Positions 8,383 to 19,216 of a stretch of DNA of 64,000 nucleotides are shown here, one piece after another. The stretch comes from DATKNA01 sp963786765 (GTDB lineage: Bacteria; Actinomycetota; Actinomycetes; Actinomycetales; Kineosporiaceae). A program made the translations under genes and the position numbers. How positions within the stretch are numbered: position 1 is the first letter of the stretch; every line of letters begins with the position of its first letter. Location: assembly GCA_963786765.1 (NCBI GenBank), contig CAWBAJ010000012.1, positions 124,001-188,000 of the forward strand, written 5' to 3'. The notes beneath the pieces were generated by a model that made no database searches, was not told where the DNA came from, and was given only the letters and a program-made list of their open reading frames with translations.

Positions 8383-9643
8383 TCAGCTGCCGGGCGGCGT
8401 CACGGTGTCGACCACGAGGGTGATGGGGTGCTTCGCGTCGGGCTGCACGCCGCGGTCGATGGGCAGCGCGATGTAGGCGAGCCGGGCACCCTCGGCCGCG
8501 ATCGAGCCGAACTCGCCCGGCACGTCGCCGACGGCCACGACGGGGCCCACGCCCAGCGGGTACAGGAGCAGCACGGGAGCGTCTCCGGCGGTGACGAGGG
8601 CCACGAACCCGGTGCCGACCGCCCGGTCACCGGTGCCGCCGCGGTACAACTGGCGCGCGGGTCCCTGACCGTCCAGGGGCGCCGCCCAGACACCTGCGTC
8701 CGGGCCGTCGTTGGTCTGCCAGGCGACCGTGGTGTCGTCCGCGACGATGTCGCGCACGTCGTGGGTCTCGGACAGCAGGAGTGTGCCGCCAGCCTTGTCC
8801 CGCAGGAGGAACGCGTCGACGAGCCCCTGGTCGATGGTCGTGCCGGGCTCTGTCGGCGCCCGGTACACCAGCCCTGCCCTCGTGACTGCGCCAAGGACCC
8901 CCGGCAGGTCACGGGACACCGTCCGGCGCGCACCCGTGCGCAGGTCGACCGCGCTGACGGGACCGTGCGACGCGCCCTGGGCTCCCGGCCCGAAGGTCTG
9001 CCATACGAACTGACCGGCTCCGACCACCGCCACGGGCGGCGTTCCCGACGACGCCTGCTTGATCGTGGCGAGGGTGGAGCGGGACCCGTCGGAGAGGTCC
9101 ATCGCGTACGCGGTCCACTGGACGGACCGGCCTGCCGGGCCGGCGACGGCGTAGACCAGCTGGCGACCCCACCCGCCGAGAGTCATCACGACGGTGTCCT
9201 TCGGTGTCGTGCTCACCGGACGCACGCGGCCGGTGGTCAGGTCGGCCACGTACAGCGTGGTGGGCTCGGTGAAGGTCTGCTGGCAGCCGTCGCAGCCCAC
9301 CCACGCCGCGTACCGCCCGAACAGCACCAGTCCGCGCCCGTAGGTCTGCCCCGTGAGCGAGATGCGCGCCGTGGGCGCCAGCTGCAGCAGACGCGAGGAG
9401 CCCCGGGTCGCGGTCGGCGAGCCCCGACCGGGGGACGAGGCCGACGCCACGCCGCTGCCACCGGTACGGGACGGCGGTCCCGGCGTGGCCGAGGACGCCG
9501 GCGAGGACGCGAGCTGACGGCGGGGCGCTGGAGTCGGGCGTCGTTGCCTGCCGCGCGGAACCGAAGGTGCAGGCGCTCAGCAGCAGAACGCCCAGCAGCG
9601 GCACCGTGAGCGATGGTGCCCATGCCTGCCGCCGCCTGGTCAT
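8383..9643 (-). CDS. Secreted lipoprotein, beta-propeller-like, paralogue A (one frame break)
   Basis: 419 residues after repairing one break near 9515. The N-terminus MTRRRQAWAPSLTVPLLGVLLLSAC is a lipoprotein signal with lipobox LLSAC. A Ser/Pro/Ala linker follows, then about 350 residues of repeating blades (LYVADLTTGRVRPV, YAMDLSDGSRSTL, VSAVDLRTGARRTV), as in WD40/TolB-type propellers. A short cysteine motif, WVGCDGCQ, lies early in the mature part. The frame with the signal and the frame with the body meet in the low-complexity linker, so the break does not disturb the fold. The next gene upstream is a paralogue with the same layout and cysteine motif. I do not recognise a characterised family. 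Confidence 0.75.
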
Positions 9644-9724
9644 GGCACCTCCCGTCCGCTGCTGCCCGGCCGTGCCGTCCTGCCTGTGACGCTAGGACGG
9701 GCGGAGGCGGTTGGCGAGGGCTGC

Positions 9725-10972
9725 TCAGCCTCGGGTCGTCACCCCGAGGACGACGAGCGTGAGCGGACCGGACAGCCCACGGTCGGGCACGGTGAGGAGC
9801 GCCACCCTGTCGCCGTCCGCGGTGAGCACTCCGCCCTCCGCGGGGACGTCGGGGAGCGCCAACGGAGCCCCGCCGGTCCCGAGCTCGACGACGGGGTCGC
9901 TCTCGCGGGTCGTCCAGGCGGCGAATCCACGACCGGGGACGAAGGTGAGCACCGGTCCGGTGAACACCGTCGAGGGTGGCGCCCCCGCGATCGGGCGCGA
10001 CCACAGCGTCTGGTTGTCGCCGTTCGGCGTGGTCCACAACATCTGCTCGTCGTTCGCGACGGCGTTCGTGACCTGGTGGGCCGCGGTCAGCGCGGTCGCC
10101 CTGCCCCCACCGGCCGGCAGCAGGTACGCGTCTGCGAGGACGGGCGCGTCGGCGTCGCGGATCCCGTCCGGCTCGTACGACGTGTACACGAGCCCGCGCG
10201 CCGTGACGGCCCGGAGCAGCCCCGGGAGCTGACCGGTGACGGCGCGGAGGGTCCGGGTGCCGAGGTCGACGGACGACACCGGGCCGCCGAGAGCGGGCAG
10301 GTCGAACAGTTGCCAGGTGACGCGACCGTCCCGGAGAAAGGCGACCGGCTCCCGCGCCGGGTCACCCGGCCGGCCTCCCTCGGCGATCGTCCAGGGGGCG
10401 CGGGTGCGCAGGTCCAGGGCGCGGAGCGCCCAGTGGGAGCGCAGGGCGTCCCCGTCGCGGACGTCCGCCTCGTCGAGCCAGACCAGCGTGTCCCCGCTCA
10501 CGCCGATCACGCTGGTGCTGCCCCACCTGAACTCGGTCCGGGCGACCGCGCGGGGGCGCCCGGCGGGCAGGTCGGCGACGTAGACCTCGGTGGCGTCCTG
10601 GGCAGCACCCGCGCACGGAAGGCACCCGCTCCAGGCGAGGTGCGAGCCGCCGAGCGCCAGCCCGGCGACCCGCATCCCCGGGGGGAGCGCGATCCGGGCC
10701 TGGGGCGTCAGGCGCAGTTCGGGCGCGGCGGCGGCCGGGCCCGCGGCGGCGGACGTCGGGCCCGCCGCGGCCGGGGCATCGGGCGCTGCCGGCTGCGCCG
10801 GGGACGCCGTCGCTGTCGGGGACGCTCCCGGGTCGTCCGGCTCGGTCCCGGCCGGGGTCCCCGTGCACGCGGCGAGGCCCAGGACGGCGGCGAGTGCGCA
10901 TGCCTGGACGGTCAGGACGCGGCGGCGGACGGCGGCCGGTGACGCGGGCCCTCCCCGGCCACGACAGACCAT
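9725..10972 (-). CDS. Secreted lipoprotein, beta-propeller-like, paralogue B
   Basis: 415 residues, intact. Lipobox LGLAAC places the lipidated Cys at residue 36, followed by an Ala/Pro/Thr linker and a domain of propeller-like repeats (VYVADLPAGRPRAV, LRALDLRTRAPWTI, VSSVDLGTRTLRAV). The motif WSGCLPC sits at the same place as WVGCDGC in the neighbour. Pairs of matching segments (LVYTSYEPDG/LVYRAPTEPG, PLTLVVLGVT/PITLVVDTVT) indicate a tandem duplication. ATG 10972 starts 16 bases after the dienelactone hydrolase stop, so the two are probably cotranscribed. It is likely attached outside the membrane; its function is unknown. Confidence 0.78.
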   Translation of the reverse strand: MVCRGRGGPASPAAVRRRVLTVQACALAAVLGLAACTGTPAGTEPDDPGASPTATASPAQPAAPDAPAAAGPTSAAAGPAAAAPELRLTPQARIALPPGMRVAGLALGGSHLAWSGCLPCAGAAQDATEVYVADLPAGRPRAVARTEFRWGSTSVIGVSGDTLVWLDEADVRDGDALRSHWALRALDLRTRAPWTIAEGGRPGDPAREPVAFLRDGRVTWQLFDLPALGGPVSSVDLGTRTLRAVTGQLPGLLRAVTARGLVYTSYEPDGIRDADAPVLADAYLLPAGGGRATALTAAHQVTNAVANDEQMLWTTPNGDNQTLWSRPIAGAPPSTVFTGPVLTFVPGRGFAAWTTRESDPVVELGTGGAPLALPDVPAEGGVLTADGDRVALLTVPDRGLSGPLTLVVLGVTTRG

Positions 10973-10988
10973 CCCGGTGCCTGGCGGT

Positions 10989-11759
10989 TCAGCCCTGGGG
11001 GACGCCGGCGTGCCGCTCGGCGAAGCCGAGCAGGAAGCGCCAGGCCTCCTCGCAGTCCTGCGTGTGCTCGCCGAAGCTGCGGTCGAAGAACGAGTGCGGG
11101 GCCCCCTCGAAGACGTGCGCGTCGACCTCGCCTCCCCGTTCGCGTAGCAGGTCCGCGGCGGCGAGCGAGTCCTCGACCGACGTCGCCTTGTCGTCACCCG
11201 CGATGAGCATCAGCACGGGATCGGCGACCCGGTCCGTCCTCTGCAGCGCCTCCTGCATCACGACCGGGCGCCCGTAGAAGCCGATGCACCCGGCAAGGCC
11301 AGGACCCTCCGCCGCGAGCCGCCAGGAGTGGCCGCCGCCGAAGCAGAAGCCGAGGGTGAGGACCGGCGCGGCGCCGTCGGGGGACAGGTGCCGCATCGCG
11401 GCAGTGACGTCCGCCGTGACGTGGTCCGGGGTCACCTGGCGCACGTGTGGCTGGTAGTCGAACTCGTCGTCGCGGGGCAGGTCCGCCGCCGTCCGGCCGA
11501 AGTAGTCGATGGCCACCGCGTGCAGACCCGTCTCGGCGAGCCGCTCCGCCAGGGCGCGGTAGTAGGGGTGCAGGCCGCGGACGTCGGGGAGCACGACGAC
11601 GCGGCCCCACGGCCGGCCGGTGGGCACGGCCTCGTAGGCGAGCAGCGGCGCGCCGTCCGTGGAGGTCAGCCGGAGGTCGCCGCTGCGGTCGAGCTCCCGG
11701 CGGTCGTGGACGGCGTCAGCAGGAGGCACGGGCGGGCGGGCGGACGGGTCGTGGCACAT
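10989..11759 (-). CDS. Dienelactone hydrolase family alpha/beta hydrolase
   Basis: 256 residues, normal size. The alpha/beta-hydrolase fold shows the Cys nucleophile elbow GFCFGG, the acid in LIAGDDKA and the catalytic His in GAPHSFFD. VVVLPDVRGLHPYYRALAERLAE is the oxyanion-side segment of the family. Dienelactone hydrolases open lactones in chloroaromatic degradation, but most genomic members have other ester substrates. The hydrolase would be cytoplasmic. GAGGGT lies 6 bases before ATG 11759, a leaderless-type arrangement. Downstream lies lipoprotein paralogue B. Confidence 0.88.
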   Translation of the reverse strand: MCHDPSARPPVPPADAVHDRRELDRSGDLRLTSTDGAPLLAYEAVPTGRPWGRVVVLPDVRGLHPYYRALAERLAETGLHAVAIDYFGRTAADLPRDDEFDYQPHVRQVTPDHVTADVTAAMRHLSPDGAAPVLTLGFCFGGGHSWRLAAEGPGLAGCIGFYGRPVVMQEALQRTDRVADPVLMLIAGDDKATSVEDSLAAADLLRERGGEVDAHVFEGAPHSFFDRSFGEHTQDCEEAWRFLLGFAERHAGVPQG

Positions 11760-11857
11760 GCCATCACCCTCGCACCCGATGCCCGTGACCGCGCGAGGTG
11801 CCGCCCGGCCCTCGGGCGCCTGCTCCCGGGAATGCCGGCCGGCGGCGGGGCGGGCCG

Positions 11858-12328
11858 TCAGGCGCCCCGGACGGCGACAGCTGCGAGCCCGACCGCGACG
11901 AGATCCTCCGCCACAGCGACGGCGGGGTCGGGCAGGCCGGTTCCCGTCCCGAGCGCGCGCCGTGCTGCGAAGCCGCCCCAGGAGCCGAGGTACGCGCCGC
12001 CGGCCCCGGCCAGCGCCGGCAGCGCGAGGCGGCCACCCCGGACGCCGGTCGCCGAGGCGAGCATCGCCCCGGCGAGCGCGCCGCTGGCGACACGGGCGAC
12101 GAGGCCACGCTTCTCCACCCTGTCGGGCGTGATCGGCAGCTTGTCGACGAGCAGTTCCCCTGCTGCCGCGAGGACGACGAGCCGACGGGAGCCGTGTCTC
12201 GCCAGCAGGGCGAGCGGCCGGCTCTCGGGTTCGAGACCGCCGACGGCGAGTGCGGCGGCGGGGATCGAGGTGCGCAGGCCGGCGACGACACCGAGCAGAC
12301 CGGACCGCAGGACGAGGAGTGGGGTCAC
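11858..12328 (-). CDS. DUF4126-like small membrane protein
   Basis: 156 residues, starting at GTG 12328. Several hydrophobic stretches are visible (VLRSGLLGVVAGL, VASGALAGAMLASATGV, LALPALAGAGGAYLG, DLVAVGLAAVAV), giving about four membrane segments. SIPAAALAVGG and LVDKLPITPDRVE resemble DUF4126 proteins; the assignment is from memory. It lies directly downstream of parE on the same strand. No function can be inferred. Confidence 0.65.
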   Translation of the reverse strand: MTPLLVLRSGLLGVVAGLRTSIPAAALAVGGLEPESRPLALLARHGSRRLVVLAAAGELLVDKLPITPDRVEKRGLVARVASGALAGAMLASATGVRGGRLALPALAGAGGAYLGSWGGFAARRALGTGTGLPDPAVAVAEDLVAVGLAAVAVRGA

Positions 12329-12362
12329 CCCTGCATCATGTCCTGCCTGCCGGGCGGGCCTG

Positions 12363-14523
12363 TCAGGTGTCGATGCGCTCGCGGTCGAGCCGGGCGGCGC
12401 CGTCGACGATGAAGTCCTTGCGAGGGGCGACGTCGTTGCCCATCAACAGGTCGAACACGCGCTCGGCGGCCTGGGCGTCGGAGGCGCGGACCCGGCGCAG
12501 TGTGCGGTGGCGCGGATCCATCGTGGTCTCCGCGAGCTGGTCGGCGTCCATCTCGCCGAGGCCCTTGTACCGCTGGATGGGCTCCTTGTACCGGCGGCCC
12601 CGCTTCTCCAGCTGGGCGAGCAGCCGGTGCAGCTCGGCCTCCGAGTACGTGTAGACGACCTCGTTCTTCTTGGCCCCGGGGTTGATCACCTCGAGCCGGT
12701 GCAGCGGCGGCACGGCGGCGTACACGCGGCCCGCGTCGACCAGCGGCCGCATGTACCGGAAGAAGAGCGTCAGCAGCAGGGTGCGGATGTGCGCGCCGTC
12801 GACGTCGGCGTCCGTCATCAGGACGATCTTGCCGTAGCGCGCGGCGTCCAGGTCGAAGGTGCGGCCGGAACCCGCCCCCACCACCTGGATGATCGAGGCG
12901 CACTCGGCGTTCTTGAGCATGTCCGAGACGGAGGCCTTCTGGACATTGAGGATCTTGCCGCGGATCGGCAGCAGCGCCTGGAACTCCGAGGTCCGCGCCA
13001 GCTTGGCGGTACCGAGCGCGGAGTCGCCCTCGACGATGAACAGCTCGGAGCGGTCCACGTCGTCGCTGCGGCAGTCTGCGAGCTTGGCCGGCAGTGACGA
13101 GGTCTCGAGCGCGTTCTTGCGCCGCTGCGTCTCCTTGTGCTGCCGGGCGGCCACCCGGGTCCGCATGGCGCCGACGATCTTGTCGAGCAGCAGGGCCGCT
13201 TGCGCCTTCTCGACCCGCTTCGACGAGGTGAGCAGCGCCGTCAGCTCGGTGTCGACGACGCGCGAGACGATGCCGCGTACCGCGTTGGTGCCCAGCACCT
13301 CCTTCGTCTGGCCCTCGAACTGCGGTTCGGCGAGGCGCACGGTGACCACGGCCGTTAGGCCCTCGAGCACGTCGTCCTTCTCGAGCCGGTCGTCCTTGAG
13401 GTTGAACTTCAGCCGGCGGGCGTTCTCGGTGACCTGCTGCCGCACGGCCTTGAGCAGGCCCTGCTCGAAGCCGGTGAGGTGGGTGCCGCCCTTCGGTGTC
13501 GCGATGATGTTGACGAAGGTGCGCACCTCGGTGTCGTAACCGGTCCCCCACCGCAGCGCGACGTCGACGACCGCCTCGCGCTCCACATCCGTCGGCGTCA
13601 TGTGACCGCGGTCGTCGAGCACCGGAACGGTCTCGGTGAAGCGACCGCTGCCCTGCAGCCGCCATACGTCGGTCACCGGCTCGTCCGTGGCGAGGAACTC
13701 GGCGAACTCGCCGATCCCGCCCTCGTGGACGAAGACCTCCTCGTGCGGGCCCTCCGCCCCGGGCGTGCCCGGCAGGCCCCGCTCGTCGCGCAGCGCGATG
13801 CGCAGGCCGGGGACGAGGTAGCTCGTCTGCCGGGCGCGGGTGACGAGCTCGTCGTAGGAGAAGTCGGCGTCGGCGAGGAAGATCTGGTCGGTCCGCCCAG
13901 TACCGGATCCGCGTGCCCGTCATGTCGCGCTTGACCCGCCCGGCCACTCGCAGCTCGGACCCGTCGACGAAGGGCGTGAACGCCGCGTCGGGGCCCGGCC
14001 CGGCGGCGTCCGCGAAGACGCCCGGCTCGCCGCGGCGGAAGCTCATCGCGTGCGTGCGCCCGTCCCTGTCGACCTCGACGTCGAGCCGGGCCGACAGGGC
14101 GTTGACCACGCTCGCGCCGACGCCGTGCAGGCCGCCCGAGGCTGCGTACGAGCCACCGCCGAACTTGCCGCCGGCGTGGAGCTTGGTGAACACGACCTCG
14201 ACGCCGGACAGCCCCGTCTTGGGCTCGACGTCGACCGGGATGCCGCGGCCGTCGTCGCGGACCTCGACCGAGCCGTCGGCGTGCAGCGTGACGTCGATCG
14301 AGTGGCAGTGGCCGCCGAGCGCCTCGTCTACGGCGTTGTCGATGATCTCCCAGAGGCAGTGCATGAGGCCGCGCGAGTCCGTCGACCCGATGTACATGCC
14401 GGGCCGCTTGCGGACCGCCTCCAGGCCCTCCAGAACGGACAGGTGCCGGGCCGTGTACCCCGACGCCGCAGCCCGGCGCTCCGCCTGGCGCGCACGCTCC
14501 GAGGAGGCTGGCTGTACGGCCAC
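12363..14523 (-). CDS. parE: DNA topoisomerase IV subunit B (one frame break)
   Basis: 719 residues after repair. It is the ATPase subunit partnering ParC. The GHKL ATP-binding domain shows IDNAVDEAL, DDGRGIPVDVEPKTG and GLHGVGASVVNALS. The TOPRIM metal site shows EGDSALGTAK and DADVDGAHIRT, and the C-terminus has RYKGLGEMDADQLAETTMDP. GTG 14523 gives VAVQPASSER, with an AGGAG upstream. An extra base at about 13887 shifts the frame after IRYWADR; repaired it reads QIFLADADFSYDELV. An intact copy is expected in a living cell, so the break is probably a sequence error. It is divergent from the DUF7455 gene. Confidence 0.92.
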
Positions 14524-14766
14524 GCGGCGCTACTCCTGTCTCCCGCCGGGAGGGCGGGCGGTCGTACGTCTGATCGAAGATACCTCTCCCCGGCGACCGC
14601 CGGGGGGTGGACACGCGGGCCGGGAACACACCCGCACGGAGTACGCGGACAGCGAACGCCTGCGTCCTGGCGGACCGGGAACTGCTCGGGCTGCTTCACT
14701 GTTGCCACAGAGGCGCCCGTCGACAGGAAGGGCGCCAGCACTGCACGACCCGGAGGAGGTCAGCCC

Positions 14767-14994
14767 GTGAACGCCGTGACCGCATCAGCACCGCTCACCG
14801 CAGCCGACCGCTGCGACCGGTGCGGCGCGCGCGCCTACATCCGGGTGGTCCTGCCCGGAGGTGGCGAGCTTCTGTTCTGCGCCCACCACGGACGCGCCCA
14901 CCAGGACGCGCTGCGTGCCGCGGACGCCGACATCGAGGACCAGTCCGACGCCCTGGCGTCCACACCCGCCATCGCGGCGGACGACGAGCACTGA
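14767..14994 (+). CDS. DUF7455 small zinc-ribbon-like protein
   Basis: 75 residues. GTG 14767 follows a strong GGAGGAGG site. The protein has a CDRCGARAY knuckle and a second FCAHHGRAH knuckle, a likely Cys/His zinc site, and an acidic tail. Small proteins of this type sit between the hrdB sigma factor and parE in Streptomyces and many other actinobacteria; here the gene is likewise between parE and rpoD. The function is unknown; binding to nucleic acid or to polymerase is speculation. Confidence 0.85.
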   Translation: MNAVTASAPLTAADRCDRCGARAYIRVVLPGGGELLFCAHHGRAHQDALRAADADIEDQSDALASTPAIAADDEH

Positions 14995-15013
14995 CAGCCA
15001 GGGCAACCCACCC

Positions 15014-15509
15014 GTGGACGTCGGGGGGTCGGGATCGCTGACGCTCGTCGCGGGGATCATGATCCTCGCCGGCCTGCTGGGCGTCGTCGTCCCCGTCCTC
15101 CCGGCGCTCCCCCTGGTCTGGGGCGGCGTCCTGGTCTGGGCCCTGGGCGAGCAGAACCCCGTCGGCTGGGCCACCCTGGGAGTCGCGACCGTCATCGCGG
15201 TCGCCGGGCTGATCGTGAAGTACCTGCTCCCCGGGCGCCGTTTGCGCGCCTCGGGGGTCCCGAGCCACCTCTCTGCTGGCCGGCGGCGTCCTCGGCGTCG
15301 TCGGCTTCTTCGTCGTCCCCGTGATCGGGGCGGTGCTCGGCTTCGTCCTCGGCATCTACCTCGCCGAACGGGTACGCCTCGGCGGAGGGGGCACCGCTTG
15401 GCCGTCCACACGGTCCGCGCTGGCGGCCGTGGGCTGGAGCATGGCCGTCGAACTCCTGGCCGGCCTGCTGGTGGCCGGCACCTGGGTCGGCGCGCTCGCG
15501 CTCGGCTGA
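15014..15509 (+). CDS. DUF456 family membrane protein (one frame break)
   Basis: 164 residues after repair. Hydrophobic segments LVAGIMILAGLLGVVVPVLPALPLVWGG, TVIAVAGLIVKYLLPGR, GVVGFFVVPVIGAVLGFVLG and MAVELLAGLLVAG make an integral membrane protein, and the GVVGFFVVPVIGAVLGFVLGIYLAE block is characteristic of DUF456. An extra base at about 15265 separates the two halves; removing it gives VPSTSLLAGGVLGVVGF. GTG 15014 lies 19 bases after the DUF7455 stop, so the genes are probably one transcript. The function is unknown. Confidence 0.75.
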
Positions 15510-15569
15510 CCCCTCGAACGCGAGATCCGAACCCCCAATCGCGCCGGGCTCGCCGCTGCCGGTCCGGAC

Positions 15570-15575
15570 TATGCT
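15570..15575 (+). promoter_or_regulatory. -10 element TATGCT (leaderless-type)
   Basis: TATGCT ends 8 bases before GTG 15584, so transcription would start at or next to the start codon. No ribosome binding site precedes that GTG. Confidence 0.55.
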
Positions 15576-15583
15576 GCCGGTCA

Positions 15584-15976
15584 GTGCGATCTCCGTGGCG
15601 CGAGGCGTTGATCATGGCGGCGGTGGCGCTCCTCGCCGGGGGCTGCACGTCGCCGGACCCGTGCGCGCCGCCCCCGCCCTCGGCCGGCTGCCCGGACCTC
15701 ACCTGGCGCGCAGTCGGCTACAACGAGGCGCAGGAGTACCACGGGCCACCTGCCGGCCAGCTGCAGGAGGTCGGCGACGCCACCTACCCCGGCTGCAACG
15801 TCGCGAAGGGGTGCCCCGGCAGCGAGTTCGGGGACTTCGGCGCGACCGACGTCTGGTCGCTCACCGGCGTGGATCCCGCGAACGCCGTGATCGGCGTGCG
15901 GGAGAACTCCCAGACGCTCGTGATCTTCGTTCGGGTCGGCGTCAAGCCCGGCGACCTGCCGCTGCCCACTGCCTAG
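15584..15976 (+). CDS. Small lipoprotein of unknown function
   Basis: 130 residues. GTG 15584 yields VRSPWREALIMAAVALLAGGC, a short lipoprotein signal with lipobox LAGGC; ATG 15614 would lose the charged n-region. The mature part has further cysteines (DPCAPPPPSAGCPDL, YPGCNVAKGCPG) that could form disulfides, and ends with VIGVRENSQTLVIFVRVGVKPGDLP. I recognise no family. It stands alone between the DUF456 gene and the convergent rpoD, with a TATGCT hexamer directly upstream. Confidence 0.65.
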   Translation: MRSPWREALIMAAVALLAGGCTSPDPCAPPPPSAGCPDLTWRAVGYNEAQEYHGPPAGQLQEVGDATYPGCNVAKGCPGSEFGDFGATDVWSLTGVDPANAVIGVRENSQTLVIFVRVGVKPGDLPLPTA

Positions 15977-16033
15977 CCCTGCCTGGCGCCGCCAGCGCCT
16001 CCCAGCGGCAGTCGCCAGCGGCAGGCCGACGGC

Positions 16034-17650
<1,617 letters not shown>

Positions 17651-17927
17651 GGACAACCTTTCGTCGTGACTGCTACGGCGGTTGGCTTCCCGCTGATCGC
17701 GGGGCGCCGCCGCCGTAGCGAGCGGTGTGCGGTGGGTGCGGGCTCGTTGGGAGCGTGGTGCAGGGCCGGCTGCCGCTCGGCTCCGTCCCCTCCAACGGTT
17801 TCGGGGGCGCGGATTCTGCCCGATCGGGCCGGTCAACTGTCCATTCTTGCATGTCGGCTCCCCACCGGAGCACCTTCCGCCGGGTCCGCGCCCACCGCAG
17901 CGGGGTTGCGGGGGACGCTCCGCCGGG

Positions 17928-18509
17928 TCAGCCCTGGCGCGCGGCCTGCTTCAGCGCGCGCTTGTGGTCGCGCACCTCCTGCAGGGACGCGGCGTCGACG
18001 ACGTCGGCGACCGAACGCCGACCGGGTGTCGCGTAGGCGCCCGCCGCCTCCTCCCAGCCCGGGGGCCGGACGCCGAACTGCTTCCCGAGGAGCGCGACGA
18101 AGATGCGGACCTTCTGTTCCCCGAAGCCGGGCAAGGCCCGCAGCCTCGCCGCGAGCTCCGCGCCGCTGCCCGCCTCACGCCACAGTCCGGAGGCGTCGCC
18201 GTCGTACTCGTCCCGCACGTGCGCCGCCAACGCCTGAACACGCCCGGCCATGCTCGAGTGGTACCGGTGCACTGCCGGGGGCGCGGCCATCAGGCGTGCG
18301 AATTCCTGCGGGTCGGCGGCGGCGACAGCCCTGGGGTCGAGGTCCTGCACACCCATCCGCTGGGCGATGACGGCCGGACCCGCGAACGCCCGCTCCATCG
18401 GGAACTGTTGGTCGAGGAGCATCCCGACGAGCAGGGCGAACGGGTCGCGGGCGAGCAGCGCATCGGCCGCCTCGTCCTGGGCGATGTGGAGTCGGGGGAT
18501 CTCGGCCAT
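17928..18509 (-). CDS. HhH-GPD-type base excision DNA repair protein
   Basis: 193 residues from ATG 18509 with a good AGGAGG site. DPFALLVGMLLDQQFPMERAFAGP is the first helical part of the glycosylase fold, and ARLRALPGFGEQKVRIFVALLGKQFGV is the helix-hairpin-helix that contacts the DNA backbone. Proteins of this group are predicted DNA glycosylases, but this subfamily is shorter than Nth or AlkA and lacks an iron-sulfur cluster. The specificity is unknown. Its start overlaps the universal stress protein stop as TGATG, so the two are translationally coupled, suggesting a stress or dormancy role. Confidence 0.82.
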   Translation of the reverse strand: MAEIPRLHIAQDEAADALLARDPFALLVGMLLDQQFPMERAFAGPAVIAQRMGVQDLDPRAVAAADPQEFARLMAAPPAVHRYHSSMAGRVQALAAHVRDEYDGDASGLWREAGSGAELAARLRALPGFGEQKVRIFVALLGKQFGVRPPGWEEAAGAYATPGRRSVADVVDAASLQEVRDHKRALKQAARQG

Positions 18510-18913
18510 CAGTCCTCCTGCGCCTTGACGGCGAGGACGGGGCAGGGGGCGTCGAGCAGCACCCGTTGGGCGTTCGAGCCGAGGATGAGCTTGCCGACGG
18601 GGCTTCGTCGGCGCAGGCCGATGACGATCACGTCCGCCGAGACCTCCTCCGCCACGGCGATCAGGTCCTCGGCGGGCTCCAGGCCGCGCACGAGCTGGCG
18701 GACCTCGTGCTCGAGCCCCTGCTCGTCGAGCTCGGCAGCCAGCGCCTCGAGCTCCTCCTTCGAGCGCGCCGCGTCGCGCGCCGAGAGCGAGTTGCCCCCG
18801 CGCGAGGAGTTGATGACCACCAGCTTGGTGTTCCGCAGCCGGCATTCCTGCGCCGCCTGCCTCAATGCCGCCCGCCCCTCGGCCGTCGGCACGTAGCCCA
18901 CCACGACTGCCAT
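18509..18913 (-). CDS. Universal stress protein (UspA family)
   Basis: 134 residues, a single Usp domain. The start VVVGYVPTAEGRAALRQAA and the ATP-binding end GKLILGSNAQRVLLDAPCPVLAVK (pattern G-2x-G-9x-S/T) are clear. It is a cytoplasmic nucleotide-binding protein, usually induced in stationary phase or hypoxia. ATG 18913 has GAGGAG upstream. The stop overlaps the start of the DNA glycosylase gene. The 303-base upstream region holds two hairpins but no other gene. Confidence 0.9.
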   Translation of the reverse strand: MAVVVGYVPTAEGRAALRQAAQECRLRNTKLVVINSSRGGNSLSARDAARSKEELEALAAELDEQGLEHEVRQLVRGLEPAEDLIAVAEEVSADVIVIGLRRRSPVGKLILGSNAQRVLLDAPCPVLAVKAQED

Positions 18914-18926
18914 CGCGCTCCTCCTC

Positions 18927-18968
18927 ACCGAGCCGGCCCCGGCCGGCAGTTGCCGGCGGCGGCTCGGT
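18927..18968 (-). promoter_or_regulatory. Hairpin in usp leader
   Basis: ACCGAGCCG (18927-18935) pairs with 18960-18968 around a GC-rich loop that is itself self-complementary. It lies 14 bases upstream of the universal stress protein start, so it would form in the mRNA leader if transcription begins further upstream. Its role is unknown. Confidence 0.4.
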
Positions 18969-19127
18969 GGGGCGCCGGCGTCCCGGGACGGGACGGTACC
19001 CGACCTTGACGCGCCCGGCGTCGCGAGTGATCCCACGGTGAGGCTACCCGCCATCTGCGTGGGCGGGCGGATGAGTGATCTCCCTCCGCCGCACGCTGCA
19101 TCGCTGGGTGCCGGCGGTCGCAGCTTT

Positions 19128-19168
19128 CCTTTGCTCGCAGGATCGAGCTTCGCCGTAGCGAGCAAAGG
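19128..19168. other. Perfect 11-base stem-loop in divergent intergenic region
   Basis: CCTTTGCTCGC (19128-19138) is perfectly repeated in inverse at 19158-19168 with a 19-base loop. It lies between the divergent usp and Nudix genes, about 50 bases before the Nudix start. It could be an operator or a terminator; there is no T-run. Confidence 0.45.
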
Positions 19169-19204
19169 GGCCGGGCGTGCGGTCGCCGTCCAGCGGGCTC
19201 CACC

Positions 19205-19210
19205 TAGCCT
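19205..19210 (+). promoter_or_regulatory. -10 element TAGCCT (leaderless-type)
   Basis: TAGCCT ends 6 bases before GTG 19217 of the Nudix gene, with no ribosome binding site between. A leaderless transcript is likely. Confidence 0.55.
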
Positions 19211-19216
19211 TGGCCC

